Positions 11,277 to 22,709 of a stretch of 64,000 nucleotides of DNA are shown one piece after another (position 1 is the stretch's first letter; every line of letters starts with the position of its first letter). A program made the position numbers and the translations under genes. Where the stretch lies: NCBI GenBank assembly GCA_023053575.1, contig JAKZAP010000010.1, positions 17,048,628 to 17,112,627 on the forward strand, given 5' to 3'. The stretch comes from Branchinecta lynchi (taxonomy: Eukaryota > Arthropoda > Branchiopoda > Anostraca > Branchinectidae). The notes under the pieces are model-generated. The model worked only from the letters and a program-made list of their open reading frames with translations, searched no databases and had not been told where the DNA came from.

Positions 11277-11837
11277 TCGAAACCTTTGGTATTGTTCACT
11301 GTCAAATATTATCTTCTAAATAACATCTGACATCACACTACATAATTAAAACCAAACAGCACTCGCCCGATCTACTTTTAATTATACCACTTAATATACT
11401 ATACTATACCTGAACTATAATATTATACTACTTACTATAAATCTACATAATGCAATGATTACTCCTGGAAATATGCTGATCATGATGCTAGGAAAGAGCT
11501 TTTTCCTTTTCCAGAAAAGCAACATTCCCTTAAATTCGCAAGCTCGCGACACAGTGTAACAAAATGGACTAGGTAAACCAAATATTACAAGATGCTAATC
11601 CTCATCTTCAAGCCTTTGTCCTTTAACTTCTTACTCCAGCTTAGGACTGACTGTCACTTCTGACTTCAACTCACAAGCGCTCTCTCGTTCGACTGGCACT
11701 TACGAATGCGCCGCTCATAAAATCAAATGACGAATTGCCGCTAGATGCGCTGAAGAAACAATAACAAATACACGTGAGATCTTGGTATAAGTTATCTGAA
11801 GGGGAATAAGTTATTACGCTTTCGGCTCATACTGAGT

Positions 11838-11966
11838 CGCGCATTAGCCCCGTGGAAAAGCGCTGAAGTCGGAAGCCAGGATTGACGAACTTGATGAAGT
11901 TTGTCAATTCTGGCTTCCGACTTCAATGCTGACTGCTGGTTGCTTTTCGACGGGGCTAATGCGTGT
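11838..11966. repeat. Inverted repeat inside family D copy 2
   Basis: Left arm GCGCATTAGCCCCGT...GAAGTCGGAAGCCAG; right arm CTGGCTTCCGACTTC...ACGGGGCTAATGCG. The arms are close to 60 bp with a small centre and can fold as a hairpin. Confidence 0.75.
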
Positions 11967-11986
11967 TGGGTAGAGCAAAAGTAGAT

Positions 11987-12487
11987 GCAGAGGTATTTAA
12001 ATCGTTTTAAACATGGCTCGGCTTAAGAGGGACTGAAAATAGCGAAACAAACCTGGGTAAATGCACCCCAAGAAGGAATAAAAAAGAACTAATCTAGAAG
12101 GAATTTTATGAAGGTGTATGCCATAACTTAACTCTCACCCTAAATTCCGAGCTGCAGAGGTATTTAAATCGTTTTAAACATGGCTCGGCTTAAGAGGGAC
12201 TGAAAATAGCGAAACAAACCTGGGTAAATGCACCCCAAGAAGGAATAAAAAAGAACTAATCTAGAAGGAATTTTATGAAGGTGTATGCCATAACTTAACT
12301 CTCACCCTAAATTCCGAGCTGCAGAGGTATTTAAATCGTTTTAAACATGGCTCGGCTTAAGAGGGACTGAAAATAGCGAAACAAACCTGGGTAAATGCAC
12401 CCCAAGAAGGAATAAAAAATAACTAATCTAGAAGGAATTTTATGAAGGAGTATGCCATAACTTAACTCTCACCCTAAATTCCGAGCT
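11987..12487 (+). repeat. Three tandem 167-bp units
   Basis: Copies begin at 11987, 12154 and 12321 with GCAGAGGTATTTAAATCG and are nearly identical; only a few substitutions are visible, all in the third unit. Each ends with ATTCCGAGCT. Confidence 0.9.
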
Positions 12488-12984
12488 AATGCACGAATTG
12501 CAAAGCCTACGAAAACCTCGAGTTGCAAAACCACAAACGTAAGAAACCCCAAACTGACAAACCGTAAACGTAAACCGTAAATAAAAATCATGGTAAAATC
12601 CTAACGGTAGACTACATATCCCAATAATGGATCTATAGGAATTAACACACGACATTTGCACACACTAGCCGATAAGAATCAACTCATAATAGCCTGTTTC
12701 TCAGGAATCTCAGGGTGTGCTCCAACCTTCCATTAATAGCTGAAAGCTACCACCATGATCCCAATCCCTTTCTAGGGTAAAATTAAAAAAGGTAAAAGAC
12801 CAGCATCAATCTGTACAGGCCTAACTAGCGGTGCGGATCTCTGATTGATTCCTTTCACCTTTCCCAAATTTCTCTTAGTCCCTTTTCCGAGCTGGCTGGA
12901 CTTTGATGTGTCTTACAGATTATGCTACCAGTCCCCGCTCCAGACTGAAGGGTAGGCACCACAGAAATTCTAACCGGTTAACAC
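12488..12984. other. Intron sequence, nothing recognised
   Basis: Apart from short degenerate CGTAAACGTAAA-type wording near 12540-12590, no structure stands out. Confidence 0.4.
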
Positions 12985-13740
12985 TCATAATATCCACGAC
13001 TCAAAATGCTCACGACTCTAAATGCCCACGGCAAGTTCCAACGACTCATAATGCCCGCTGCTGAAATGCCCACGGTTCAAAATGCCCATGACCCAAAATG
13101 CCCACGGTTCACAGTGCCCACGACTGAATAATCTGAGGTGTTTAGCCCGTAGTAAACTGGAACTTTGAATAGGTGAGTGAGGAATCAGAGGAGTGGAACC
13201 GAGTATCAGAACGGTGATAATCGCATACTGAATTCGCATATAATACTATAGTAATCTGCCGAATTCTGAAAAAACAAACTGAACCACTAACAGCGATCTT
13301 AAGGTTATTTTTCATTAAGTACAATTCTTACCTTCATGGTGCAAGATTTATTAGATCGCCTAGTTTCACTTTCTGTATTGGAAACAATTTTATAAGTTAT
13401 CTTCGTACTTTCTCGCACATAATTCTGATTTGATTAACAAACAAGAAAATAATCTCTTTCAGTCTCTTGCAATGGTAATCCTGTCCCTTGTTATCTCGAT
13501 GTCCGTTGTTGGCCGGACAGTCGGCCTCCCCTGCCGACAGTTTGAGCCATTGGCCTTCTGGGCCGTTGACATTTTGGACGATTTCGGGGTCTTCGACCTC
13601 AATTGTGGGCATTTCAAGTAGTGAGCATTTGGAACCGTGGGCATTTGATCGTAGGCATTCTGAATCGAGGGCATTTTTAACCGGGGGCATTTTGATCGTG
13701 GGCATTCTAAGCGTGGGCATTGTGAGACTGGGCTCAAAGA
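12985..13740. mobile_element. Transposon-like unit with inverted arrays of TGCCCACGG
   Basis: The left array (about 12985-13130) has eight or so units of the form CACGRYTCAAAATGCCCA. The right array (about 13605-13735) has the reverse complement, GTGGGCATTTTGATCG. The 470-bp interior shows no recognisable protein. Terminal inverted arrays of this kind are seen in some MULE-related elements, and a second example in this window (about 47015-48120) holds a MULE-type transposase remnant. Confidence 0.6.
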
Positions 13741-15263
13741 TCGTTGTAATTCTGGGAACCACCCCTTCAGACAGTGACGCTTCGCATACAAATTCAGCGT
13801 GCTAACTATTCTGCCAGGACGGACTTTTCTTTATATTCTTGTTACGGATATGTTCCTTTAGCCCAAAGTGACTGAGAATCCTGTTTGATCGTGCTAAACC
13901 AATAGCTCACCTAAGATTTTAGTTCATTTTTATTTTAGCACGTTTTGGCAAGGGTCCACGTCATCAGAATTACGAGGTTCATATTTCAGTAAGATATAGC
14001 AGAAATACAGCAGGTTTATACTCCTGGGCTTGTAAATTCAGTTGAAAGTTAGTTCACGTTTATTCGCCACAGGTCTTCTGTGTAACTTCCATCTTTAGGG
14101 AAATAATTAGATGTATTTTCTGAGCTCGCTTTCTGCTGTTTTACTTTTCTCCTTTGTTGGATTTCTCTCAGGTTCTTCTTTCTACTCCGGCTGAACGCAC
14201 TGGGGCTTCATTTGCCATAGTTTCAGTCTTGATTTAACATTTCAGGCAATTCAATTTGATTCTAAATTTGACTGCTTTCTCACGTTGAAACGACCTCACA
14301 CCGACTTCTGTTTCTTCTTAATTTCTCCCCTTTCAAGATCCACTTCCAAGAAGCAGTTGGTCGTAAAAGGGGATTGTGTACCCCCATTTCGTGCTCCGAC
14401 GGTGGAAATATTTTCTGATGCTTCCAGCTTGCCCAACAATGGAAAGTGTTTGTTAGAAACGGGAAGATCCCGGACCTGGAAAAGAACTGTTTGTATTGTT
14501 TTCCCAGTGTTGCTTTTGAGGGTATTGCTCGAGTACCTCGAGTGGCCGTCGGTAGATGTGAATGTCGGTGCCAAAGACATTAGAAATGGAAAGACGGTAA
14601 ACCATCGTAAACCGCATGAGTCACAATGCGACTTCTAGCGGTTCGACTGTCGCTATAGCCGCTCTGTCATTTTGCCCGATCGTTCTGCCAAATCATCGCA
14701 AATCCTCTCGGTTTATTTACACTTTTTGTTTCTTCACTCTCCATCGTTTTAAGTGGGATTAATACCAAACGCTAGATAGCGGGCAGCTGGATTTCTACGA
14801 CAGGATTTTAGCGGGAGCTTCCTGCCTTTCTTACTGTTCAGGTCTTTCGTCGGCACGAAACCCGAGTGCCACCTGGGTGCTCGTAGATATTTGCTTTCAC
14901 TGTACAGGATTCTTTGCTATAAGCGCAACCCCCAGCCCCAGTGAATGAAATATATGAGTTCAATTCCCACTGTTTGTTTCCAGCCCCTACACTAATGAAA
15001 TATGTGAGATGGGGCCATGATTGAAAAGTCTAATTATTCTCTACAACCTAAAAAATTTTCCGTATTCGTTTGAACCAAATGCCTTTCTTAGAAACAGCTG
15101 TTGATCATGATTTTTTGCGCCACATTCCGTTTCCAATTTTCTTTTGCGCTTGGGGCAGATTTATTTACGCTTCCAGGTTAACCCAATATTTGCGCCTTTT
15201 CGGCTTTGTTTTGCGCCAAGACAGTTCTTCAAAGATACAAGTAAGTGGGTGACTTTTGATATT
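13741..15263. other. Intron sequence with one unexplained open frame
   Basis: An open frame at 14285-14638 (+) includes IFSDASS, which looks like the start of a retroelement RNase H, but the rest does not support this. No other motif is visible and I do not call it a gene. The remainder shows nothing recognisable. Confidence 0.35.
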
Positions 15264-15674
15264 AGTTGTGTTTTTGCTGATACCATGGTATCTGTTACCA
15301 CGGTAACTGTAGCTGCAATTAGTCGTTTTTGCAGTTATCGTGGTATCTGATACACGGGGCTCTGCAAAAACGACTATTGCCGAAATTGCACTTTTCGAAG
15401 TCATCCCAAAAGAAAAATCCAGTTACATCACTAAGTGCTAAACTTCTTTTTCACCAGTCTGGCAAAATTTGATGAAAGTGAGATGACTTTGCAGATACCA
15501 CGACCAGTTACCACGGTCGGACCGTAGTATCTGAATATCTGATACCACGATAACTGGCCAGATACCACGATAACTGCAAAAACGCCTTTTGACCGTGGTA
15601 TCAGATACCACGATAACTGCAAAAACGACTTTAGGCCGTGGTAACAGAACCATGGTATCAGCAAAAACACAACT
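15264..15674 (+). mobile_element. Family A MITE, copy 2
   Basis: A 411-bp element with ends AGTTGTGTTTTTGCTGATAC and the complement, flanked by the duplication ATT (15261-15263, 15675-15677). It has the same orientation as copy 1 and carries one more internal block of GATACCACGATAACTGC. Confidence 0.9.
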
Positions 15675-16734
15675 ATTGATTAATTCGGTCAGGATGGGTG
15701 TATTTTGATGTTCCACACGCGATCCTTGTGATTAAGTCATTTATTTACACAAGTTTACTAGGGGTGGCGCAAATATAATGGTGGCGCAAATAGTAAGGTA
15801 TCCTGTCTCGGTATTAATGCAGTTGGGAAATTGCTCAACTATCGGAATCAGGCCTATCTTGTCATCTATTGCCATCTGTGCGTCCTTGATCTTATCTTAC
15901 CTCTGTGATTACTTGGCTAGCTGTTACCCGGAAAGTTATCCAATTTATTCTGAGGCACACTTTACAAAAATCAGGAAAAAATGCTTTTCCGCATCGAGTG
16001 CTGAGTAAATAAATTGGGTTTAGCCAATTACCATTATACCGCGTCTTGTGCTGCAGGTGTCGAATATTACAAATTATACAAATTCTGTCAGAGCGTAAAA
16101 AACAAAATGAATATGACAAACTATGTCACATCATGACAGCCTCCTTGACCTTCCTCATTTTTCAGGAAGGAGCTATGGGATAGAAGTGTGGTTGCTTCTT
16201 GTAAAATATTCGCGTGCAGTCTCGGAAATACTATCTTCAGTGATATGAGACATGGAAGATGGCATTTCCTTCCGATGATAAGATGATGATTCTTACCTCT
16301 GTTCTTCAAAAACACATAATGGAAAACATCAAAGCTTAGGAGGAGAAAGATCGGCCATATTCCGTTGGCAAATAGCACATTGTTTTTTCGGCACAGTCCC
16401 TCTCAACCTTTGAATCTTAGTCATGGTCCCTGATGAGCAGGAACTTCCATTCTGTGGGGACACATTCCAGTTTGTTAAGAACCTCAGTAAAAGCGGTTAG
16501 GTAAAGTGGACTCTCATTCGTTTCCGGATAAGAACGCCGGAAACTTGACAGAACTTTGTCAGATAGACGCTCATGGAGGGTATTCATTATACTTTAGCTT
16601 TACAAATCCTTGATGCAGCAGACGGGGGAATGGAAATTCGTCATTTATGCCATAAAGTCCGCCAGGACAAAATCACTTCCGACAGTTTGCCCACACGTCG
16701 GTTGACCTACGAAAATCCCTAATATTTCACCACA
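15675..16734. other. Intron sequence, nothing recognised
   Basis: No exon and no element ends were identified. Short open frames here lack any family motif. Confidence 0.4.
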
Positions 16735-16890
16735 TGTCAGTTCACCCACAAGTCAGTTCGCTCTCGTCAATTCACCCGCTATCAGCTGACCTACCGTCAG
16801 TTCGTCCATATTTAAGTATGTCCAGACGTCAGTTACATGTCAGTTTGCCCACACAGAAAACCTGACAGTTTGTCCACAGGTAAGTTCGTG
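16735..16890. repeat. Degenerate array of GTCAGTTYGCCCACA
   Basis: About eight loosely spaced units such as CAGTTCACCCACAAGT and GTCAGTTTGCCCACAC, with a few outliers from about 16680. They resemble in style the arrays at 12985-13130 and 47020-47150, but I did not find a matching inverted array nearby. Confidence 0.55.
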
Positions 16891-17279
16891 TAATCGCAGT
16901 AACTTTGATCCTCTTTGCTTTTGTTTGTAACCACTTTTGTCGCGCAGTGAGGCTGTGACACGCGTTTACTAAATTTTTAATTTTTGTATCCATCGTACAA
17001 GAAAGAGGAAATAAGAGGGTATCGGGCACAGATCGCACAAGAAACGAAAACGATACAACACTGAAAGAAAATTACGTTAATAATTAAAAAAAAATATCAA
17101 AGAACATTATCCCTTGCCACTCTGACTGCATTTTAATCGTTGGTTTGGCTCTTCGAGCTTCCGATAATCGGGTCAAAAGTACTATGTAAAAGTACGCTAT
17201 GTTGTATGGCTACTTCCCGCTCTTTGCTAAACTCCTACAGGAGATTTTGTTGCCGAATTCCTTCACAGTTGAGAATTCT

Positions 17280-17520
17280 CATGGTTCCATGACAATCCGA
17301 ACTTTCTTTTGCTTTAATCTTTGCGGGTCAGCACAGACAGGGCAAGTGCAAACTCGACAGCAACAGCTTGAGGTGTGCTCGTTCATCTGGAAACCACATG
17401 CACTCTAAATTGAATCCCTGCTCAAACAATCCGCTGTGCGCCAACTGCCAGGGCAACCACGTCTCCTTCAGCATGAAGTGCCCCATTTTACGGAAAGCAC
17501 CTGAGAAATCTTTATCGTAA
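17280..17520 (+). pseudogene. Non-LTR retrotransposon ORF1 remnant (zinc-knuckle protein)
   Basis: The end of a gag-like ORF1. Its last knuckle reads CANCQGNHVSFSMKCP and is preceded by a worn second knuckle (GNHMHS). An earlier FFCFNLC piece lies in another frame, so a frameshift sits near 17330. The frame stops at TAA 17518-17520, directly followed by the ATG of ORF2. Such knuckle proteins bind LINE RNA in CR1- and Jockey-type elements. Confidence 0.7.
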
Positions 17521-17639
17521 ATGGATTCGACCCTTATCAGGCTAGCTTCTCTCAACATCAATGACACTCAGGACAATGATCTGCTAATAAACGATCTATT
17601 GACGAAAAATGGTATAATATTCCTACAAGAGCACCTATT
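17521..17639 (+). pseudogene. Retrotransposon ORF2, N-terminal piece of the endonuclease
   Basis: Starts MDSTLIRLASLNIND and runs to IIFLQEHL, the first strand of an apurinic-type endonuclease as found in LINEs. The frame is cut by a 1.9-kb insertion and resumes after 19536 in the same sense. The last 15 bases here (ACAAGAGCACCTATT) are repeated at 19522-19536. Confidence 0.75.
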
Positions 17640-17654
17640 TTTTATTTTTTTTTG

Positions 17655-18185
17655 AACCACTCTAAGCGTTTCCCAAGATTTCCGGTTCCCCCCTCTGGCT
17701 CCTGCGAAAGTCACCGGATCCGATCCGGATTTGAACTTCATCGTCATAACACATCAGGAAGTACCGAACTCGCACGATCACTAGAAATCAGGAGCATCCT
17801 CACTCCTCCATAGTGCCCGAATTCCGTACTATTATATCAATGACGTATCTTATTCTTCCCACTAAGTTTCATCCCTGTCCCTCAACTCTAAGCGTTTCCA
17901 AAGATTTCCGTTTCTCTCCTCCAACTCCTCCCAGTGTCACCAGATCCGGTCCAGATTTACAATGGGACATCTGAGGTACGAGGTCTTTCTAAATATCAAA
18001 TTTCATTTAAATTCGAGAACTCAAAAAATAGCTGAGCTTGCCACTAGATCCCGATTCCCCATTCCTAGACTCCCCCACGATGGTCGGATCGGGGAAACGA
18101 CATTCTCAAGTCAATCTATTTGGGTACCTGACAAGCCTGCCAAGCTTCATCGTCCTAGCACATCAGGAAGTACCGAACTCGCTGG
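17655..18185 (+). repeat. Family B fragment, copy 3
   Basis: Carries CCACTCTAAGCGTTTCCCAAG, CACCGGATCCGATCCGG and CATCGTCCTAGCACATCAGG. It lacks the left and right ends of the full element and is joined directly to LINE sequence inside the nested insertion. Confidence 0.65.
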
Positions 18186-18389
18186 ATCAATGATGAAAAT
18201 CGTATGTGGAATTTTGTTCGTTCCTTTTCAGGTTCGTCGAGAGGGACAAATAAAAGCCGTATTTCGTCGGAGGATTGGTCTTTCCATTTTAATGATTTAT
18301 TTTCAAAGAAATTTCCTAAGGCACATGATGATCTTATACAGAATTTGAGCTGGAGCTGAGTAAACATGAGAAAAATATAGTAATTCATG

Positions 18390-19521
18390 CTTCTGAGGTA
18401 GAGGTTGGGTTGAAAAAACTTAATAGTAAAAGTTCTTACGACATGGATGGATTGCATTCTAATCACCTTAAGTGGATGTCAGCTAACAGCATGATTTTGA
18501 TTTCCATGCTTTTTACTATTATTTTGAAAACCGGTATTATTCCTAGTAGTTTAAAAAGTCAAAAACAATCCCAGTTTTAAAGAAAGGTTCTAATTTAAAT
18601 GATCGGAAGTCATATAGGCCAATAACTACATCATGCCAACTTAGTAAACTTTTTGAATTGGTCCTTTTACCACATCTTATTATTTGTAACCAAGGTTTGA
18701 ATCAGATAGGCTTCCGTAAAGATTTAAATATTGATGTTGGTCATAATGTCCTAGCTCGTATTTTAAGTTTTAAAAATTTTTTGAATAGAGTTTCTATTTT
18801 AGCATTAGATATAGCGTCAGCATATGATACCATTATTCATTCGTGGGCTTTAGCATCTCTCCTGCGTAATGGTGTTCCCCCTTCAATTGTTTTGGTTTTG
18901 TGGAATTGGTTTTCTTCTTCTCGTATCCGAGTTGCATGGAAAGGAGAATTTTCTGATTATAATGTTGTTTTAAATAGGGGTCTGAGGCAAGGTAGAATTC
19001 TGTCACCGAAGATTTTCAGTATTACTTTAGCTGCATGTTTAGATAATATCCCTATTTCTTTTCTTTTTAATTCTAGATCGTTTCTGTCATGGGTTGCTTA
19101 TGCTGAAGATATTCTTTTAATAAGCCGGTCTTTGAAATCCCTTCAAATTAATATTGATTATGTTTGCCAAGTTTTTAAAACCCACAGATTGCTTTTATCT
19201 CCGCATAAATGCCAGCTTCTTGTTTTGGGTATAAATTTTTCTGATTTAGTGCATTATATTTTTTATTAAGATTGATGATTTATTTTGAAACCAGTTTTTT
19301 CTCTAAAATACTTAAGTTTGCCTATTAGTTCGTCAATGCTACTAACTCGTTCTTTGATAATAGCTGATCTAGATAAAAGAATTGCGAGAAGTTTTGGTAG
19401 TATTGTTTGCCTAAGAGATGATCTATCTAAGAAGCGACTGGCAAAGATTTTTAATAGTGTAGTTTTACCACATGCTTTACTGGGTTCTCCTTTTTTGCCA
19501 TATTTTTCTAAAGGTAATTTA
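18390..19521 (+). pseudogene. LINE reverse transcriptase fragment
   Basis: In order: SSYDMDGLHSNHLK, KSYRPITTS, LALDIASAYDTI (motif A), RGLRQGRILSP (motif B) and YAEDILLIS (motif C). The catalytic pair in motif C is ED rather than DD. A one-base frameshift sits near 18560 and a stop at 19267 splits the C-terminal part, which continues as KYLSLPISSS and DLSKKRLAKIFNSVVLPHALL. This is an inactive CR1/Jockey-like copy, cut at the edge of the nested insertion. Confidence 0.85.
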
Positions 19522-21152
19522 ACAAGAGCACCTATTGACCAACACGAACGTACGTTTTCTCCAACGATCGCAAAATCACTTCAGTTTCCTTCGGGATGCA
19601 CGCAAAACGAAGGGTAGACCTTCTTGAGGATTAGCCACGTTTGTTAGCTGCGACATCTCTGCTTCTGCCCATCTAATCTACTCGGACAACAACATTCTTG
19701 CTGTCAAGACTGATCGTGTCGCCCTCATTAATGTGTATCTTCCATGCAATCGACGCAACTCCCAATTCTTGAATGCCTTTGCCAATGCTTGCAGAAAACT
19801 CCAGACGATTCTTAAAAGCATCTCAAATCAACAAACTCCATGGATCTTGGCCGGTGATCTAAACTGCGATATTCTAGAAACTTCCCCTAGATCAACGCTG
19901 TTACTCGATAGCCTACCTGATGGATACCAAATAGCGCCAAAAGACCTTGACTACACGTATATCGACAACGTAGACAGTGCAACGTCAAATATTGACCACA
20001 TAATCAGTTCGTCAGATAATCCAGTTGATGGCCTTGTCCATGTGAATACCGAAAATATTGACGATGACCACTTGTGTATTTCGTGCAGCTTCAGATCAAA
20101 ACTCGTTGCTCTCCAACAGAATAACAATCCCCGTAAATGGTGTGAAAAGCGCAACTGGGACAGGTGTAACAAAGTGAAATTTTTACAGTATCTTACTACG
20201 CTTCTGTCCACGATAACAATACCCTTCCATTCGCTCGAGACCCTGATACCCCATCAGTCAGCCCGTCTAGACATCAACTCTTATTACAATCAGATTGTAT
20301 GGTGTCTAAAACGAGCTGAAGAAATGGCTGTCCCTCTTGAGCGTGTCAAAATAGGTACTAGGAAACCTTTATGGAAAATCGACCCGGAGATAAAAAAAAG
20401 CGATTGTTCGGGCGAAATGGTCTGGGGCGGTTTCGGAATCCATTCCTGTGAGCAAGGGGGTACCAAAGGGTAGAGTCATATCTCCTTTTGTTTTTAAAAG
20501 TGCCATTTATGAATGCCTCTCAGGTTAATTGCCAACATTTTTCCTGGGAGACCTAAGTATTAATTACATAGCTTACGCAGACGACATTCTATTAATAAGT
20601 CGAACTAAAAGTGGGCTAGAATCTAACATAAAACGATTTGTCAGAGTCTTTCTCAGATTGGCCTTTCTCTTAACATTTCTAAATGTCAGTATCTTAAGTT
20701 CAACAGCCCAAAAGATTCCGGTATTTCTTTTCAAAATGAAAAGCTCCCCAATTCACCTACCGTAAAATGGCTCGGCATGATCATAGCGTCTCTAAAAAAA
20801 ATCTGCGATAACGCTGTTTCTGCTGTTCACGATTCCATTCGTGTCGGATATGGAAAAATAGTTCCAAATAGAGTTTATATAATAGTTTTTGTTCTCCCTC
20901 TGTCTGCAACCTTTCCGGAATTTTCGGTATTCTGAGGCGAAGAGATTTAAAACGCATCGGGACTTTTTATTTCAAATATTGAAATTTCTCTTGTACCTTC
21001 CTCGACGTTATAGGAATTCCCGTATAGCTGCAACTTTTTTGCCCTCTGATCCTTGTGAAAAGTTATCTTCGACTGCCGAAGACCTTCACGTTTCTGTCCT
21101 TGGCCATTTCTCCTCACTCCGCCTAGGAAGAAGATTTTTTAGACCCGATTAG
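19522..21152 (+). pseudogene. Retrotransposon ORF2, endonuclease and reverse transcriptase remains
   Basis: Continues the frame of 17521-17639. A stop lies near 19626. Endonuclease motifs follow: LINVYLPCN, WILAGDLNCDI and SNIDHIISS, the residues that hold metal and act in LINE nucleases. After KPLWKIDPEIKKSD most of the reverse transcriptase is deleted. GVPKGRVISPF and an intact YADDILLIS remain, in frames broken near 20472 and 20765. The C-terminus LLYLPRRYRNSRIA...LSSTAEDLHVSVLGHFSSLR ends at 21152. Confidence 0.85.
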
Positions 21153-21312
21153 TCCCTTTTGTCTCTTTTTTTTTAAATGTTCTGTTTTATGATCTCGTGC
21201 ATTTACTACATTATTGAAAGCTCAGTGTATTTTTTTCCTTTTCCTTGTATATACTGCACTATTTTCCTCTTCTTAAGTGCGTAAATAAAATTTCATCATC
21301 ATCATCATCATT
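21153..21312 (+). repeat. Retrotransposon 3' untranslated region and (TCA)n tail
   Basis: A T-rich stretch ends with AATAAAATT and five TCA units (about 21293-21311). Short microsatellite tails in place of poly(A) are typical of CR1- and L2-like LINEs. This is the 3' end of the element that begins near 17280. Confidence 0.75.
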
Positions 21313-21563
21313 GATCGTCGGATTTTCAACGAAACGTGTCCATTAACGGTTTAAAAACACATACTCTGTATGCGATATTGTATTGCAATAGAGTCACCTA
21401 AATCGATAAAACAGTTTTGTCTGGTGCGTACAGAGCACGTCTTGTAAAAAAAAAGAAGAAAAAACATAAATTCATTTGCGGCTTTAGAGCGATCGAGTTA
21501 GGTGTCCCGACTGATGGAACTGATAGGTAAGGCCCTTATTTGATCTTAAACATTTTCTCTTAG

Positions 21564-21735
21564 GTATTTTCCGGTGCCGCCACCTGTTTCTACGCTTTTA
21601 TTGGATTTGACATAATCGCTACAACTGGAGAAGAAGCGTGGCAGCCTCGACGGTCGATTCCTTTGGCCATCTTAATATCTCTCGCAGTTATCCTGACGGC
21701 TTACGTGACCTCGTCTGCCATAATGACATTAATGG
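21564..21735 (+). CDS. Cationic amino acid transporter (SLC7 family), exon 3
   Basis: This is the most conserved part of the family: [25 protein letters not shown] and the membrane segment [17 protein letters not shown]. The block [16 protein letters not shown] is diagnostic of CAT proteins within the APC superfamily and lies in the sixth membrane helix and following loop. The acceptor is CTCTTAG and the donor GTAAGT. The exon enters in phase 0 and leaves with one base (G), completed by TA of exon 4 to give valine. Confidence 0.95.
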
Positions 21736-22537
21736 GTAAGTTGATTAAGCCTGGGAGTTCTCGGCACGGAGAAGTTTATCTATAATATTATAATTAGATT
21801 CTGCTAAGGGCCCATATTAATTAGTCATAGCTTAATTGTTCAAAAGGGCCTTCCGCTACCCATTCTAGAACAGAGCGTTTCCCCCTTATTTTTTTTTCTT
21901 TCCTGTTTATTTTGTCTGTTTTTTTGCTCACCTTTGTCCACTGGCTAGTAGGATCAAGAACAAATAAGCCAATAGAACCTCCCTTTGGTCCCATGCACCG
22001 ATTGTGGATACCCCGACAGAACTGAGCAGAACTAGAGCTACTTGCTGACAGGGGCGCAGCTAAGGGGGGGGGGGGAATTCCCACCAAAGTTCCAAGGCGT
22101 CGGCGCGAAGCCAGGGACTACTGTGAGTTGTTCACCCTATTCCAGATTTCTAAGTGCTAAGCACAGGGTTGCAACGTAAAAAAAAAAAAAAAAAAAATTA
22201 GAGAGTGACTTTTGATCGAAAACAGAGAGTGAATTGGGAGTGAAATTTATATTCGTGAAAAACTGTACGCTAGTCATTTTTGGTCGGAACTGCAGCAAAA
22301 TCTTAAATTTATTTTAATTTAAAAACGTGAAATAGTCACTTTTGGTCGAAATCACTGCTGGAAAATGACACATCTGGACGACTTCTAAAATATTGTGAAT
22401 TTTAAGTCATACGTTAAGTCATAAGTCATACGAAAACAAAATACAGTGACAATTCACACTATCGTGCGACATGTGGCAACGCTGACTAAGAATCACAAGA
22501 CAGGGTGAGCTGGAAGCTAATGTTGCAATTTTTGTAG

Positions 22538-22709
22538 TACCCTACTCGGACCTGAATGCGGATTCGGCTTTGGTGGAAGTTTTCGGTCAAGTTGGCGCCC
22601 CCATTTGTAGAACTATCGTCGCCACCGGAGCAGTAGCTGGTCTAACAGTTTCGCTATTTGGTTCCATGTTCCCTCTTCCCCGAGTTGTCTACGCAATGTC
22701 GAGTGATGG
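22538..22709 (+). CDS. Cationic amino acid transporter (SLC7 family), exon 4
   Basis: Encodes VPYSDLNADSALVEVF, then RTIVATGAVAGLTVSLFGSM and FPLPRVVYAMSSDG. The GSMFPLPRVVYAM block is highly conserved in CATs. The exon is the same length as exon 3 (172 bp), separated by an 802-bp intron, the shortest here. The acceptor TTTGTAG has a good pyrimidine tract and the donor is GTAAGT. It leaves with two bases of a glycine codon. Confidence 0.95.

Larger units (their letters stand above)
11725..12487 (+). repeat. Family D dispersed repeat, copy 2
   Basis: This corresponds to 8800-9185 from GACGAATTGCCGCTAG onwards, but carries an extra inverted repeat (about 11838-11966) and a three-fold tandem amplification of its right part. 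The flanks show no obvious target duplication. Confidence 0.65.
17640..19521 (-). mobile_element. Nested retroposed segment with 15-bp target duplication
   Basis: A 1882-bp insertion within the ORF2 of a LINE, flanked by identical 15-mers (17625-17639 and 19522-19536). Its left edge is T-rich (17639-17654), which on the minus strand is a poly(A) tail, so it is read as an antisense transcript inserted by target-primed reverse transcription. It holds a family B fragment and, in plus sense, part of another LINE reverse transcriptase. Alternatively, a plus-strand LINE landed next to a pre-existing B piece, but then the duplication would not span both. Confidence 0.7.

Noticed and set aside
14285..14638. 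A possible RNase H fragment (IFSDASS)
   Set aside because: Only one short motif fits; catalytic residues and neighbours expected for a retroelement RNase H are absent.
16735..16890. A CRISPR-like look of regularly spaced short repeats
   Set aside because: Units are degenerate, spacers are not constant in length, and the context is a eukaryotic intron.
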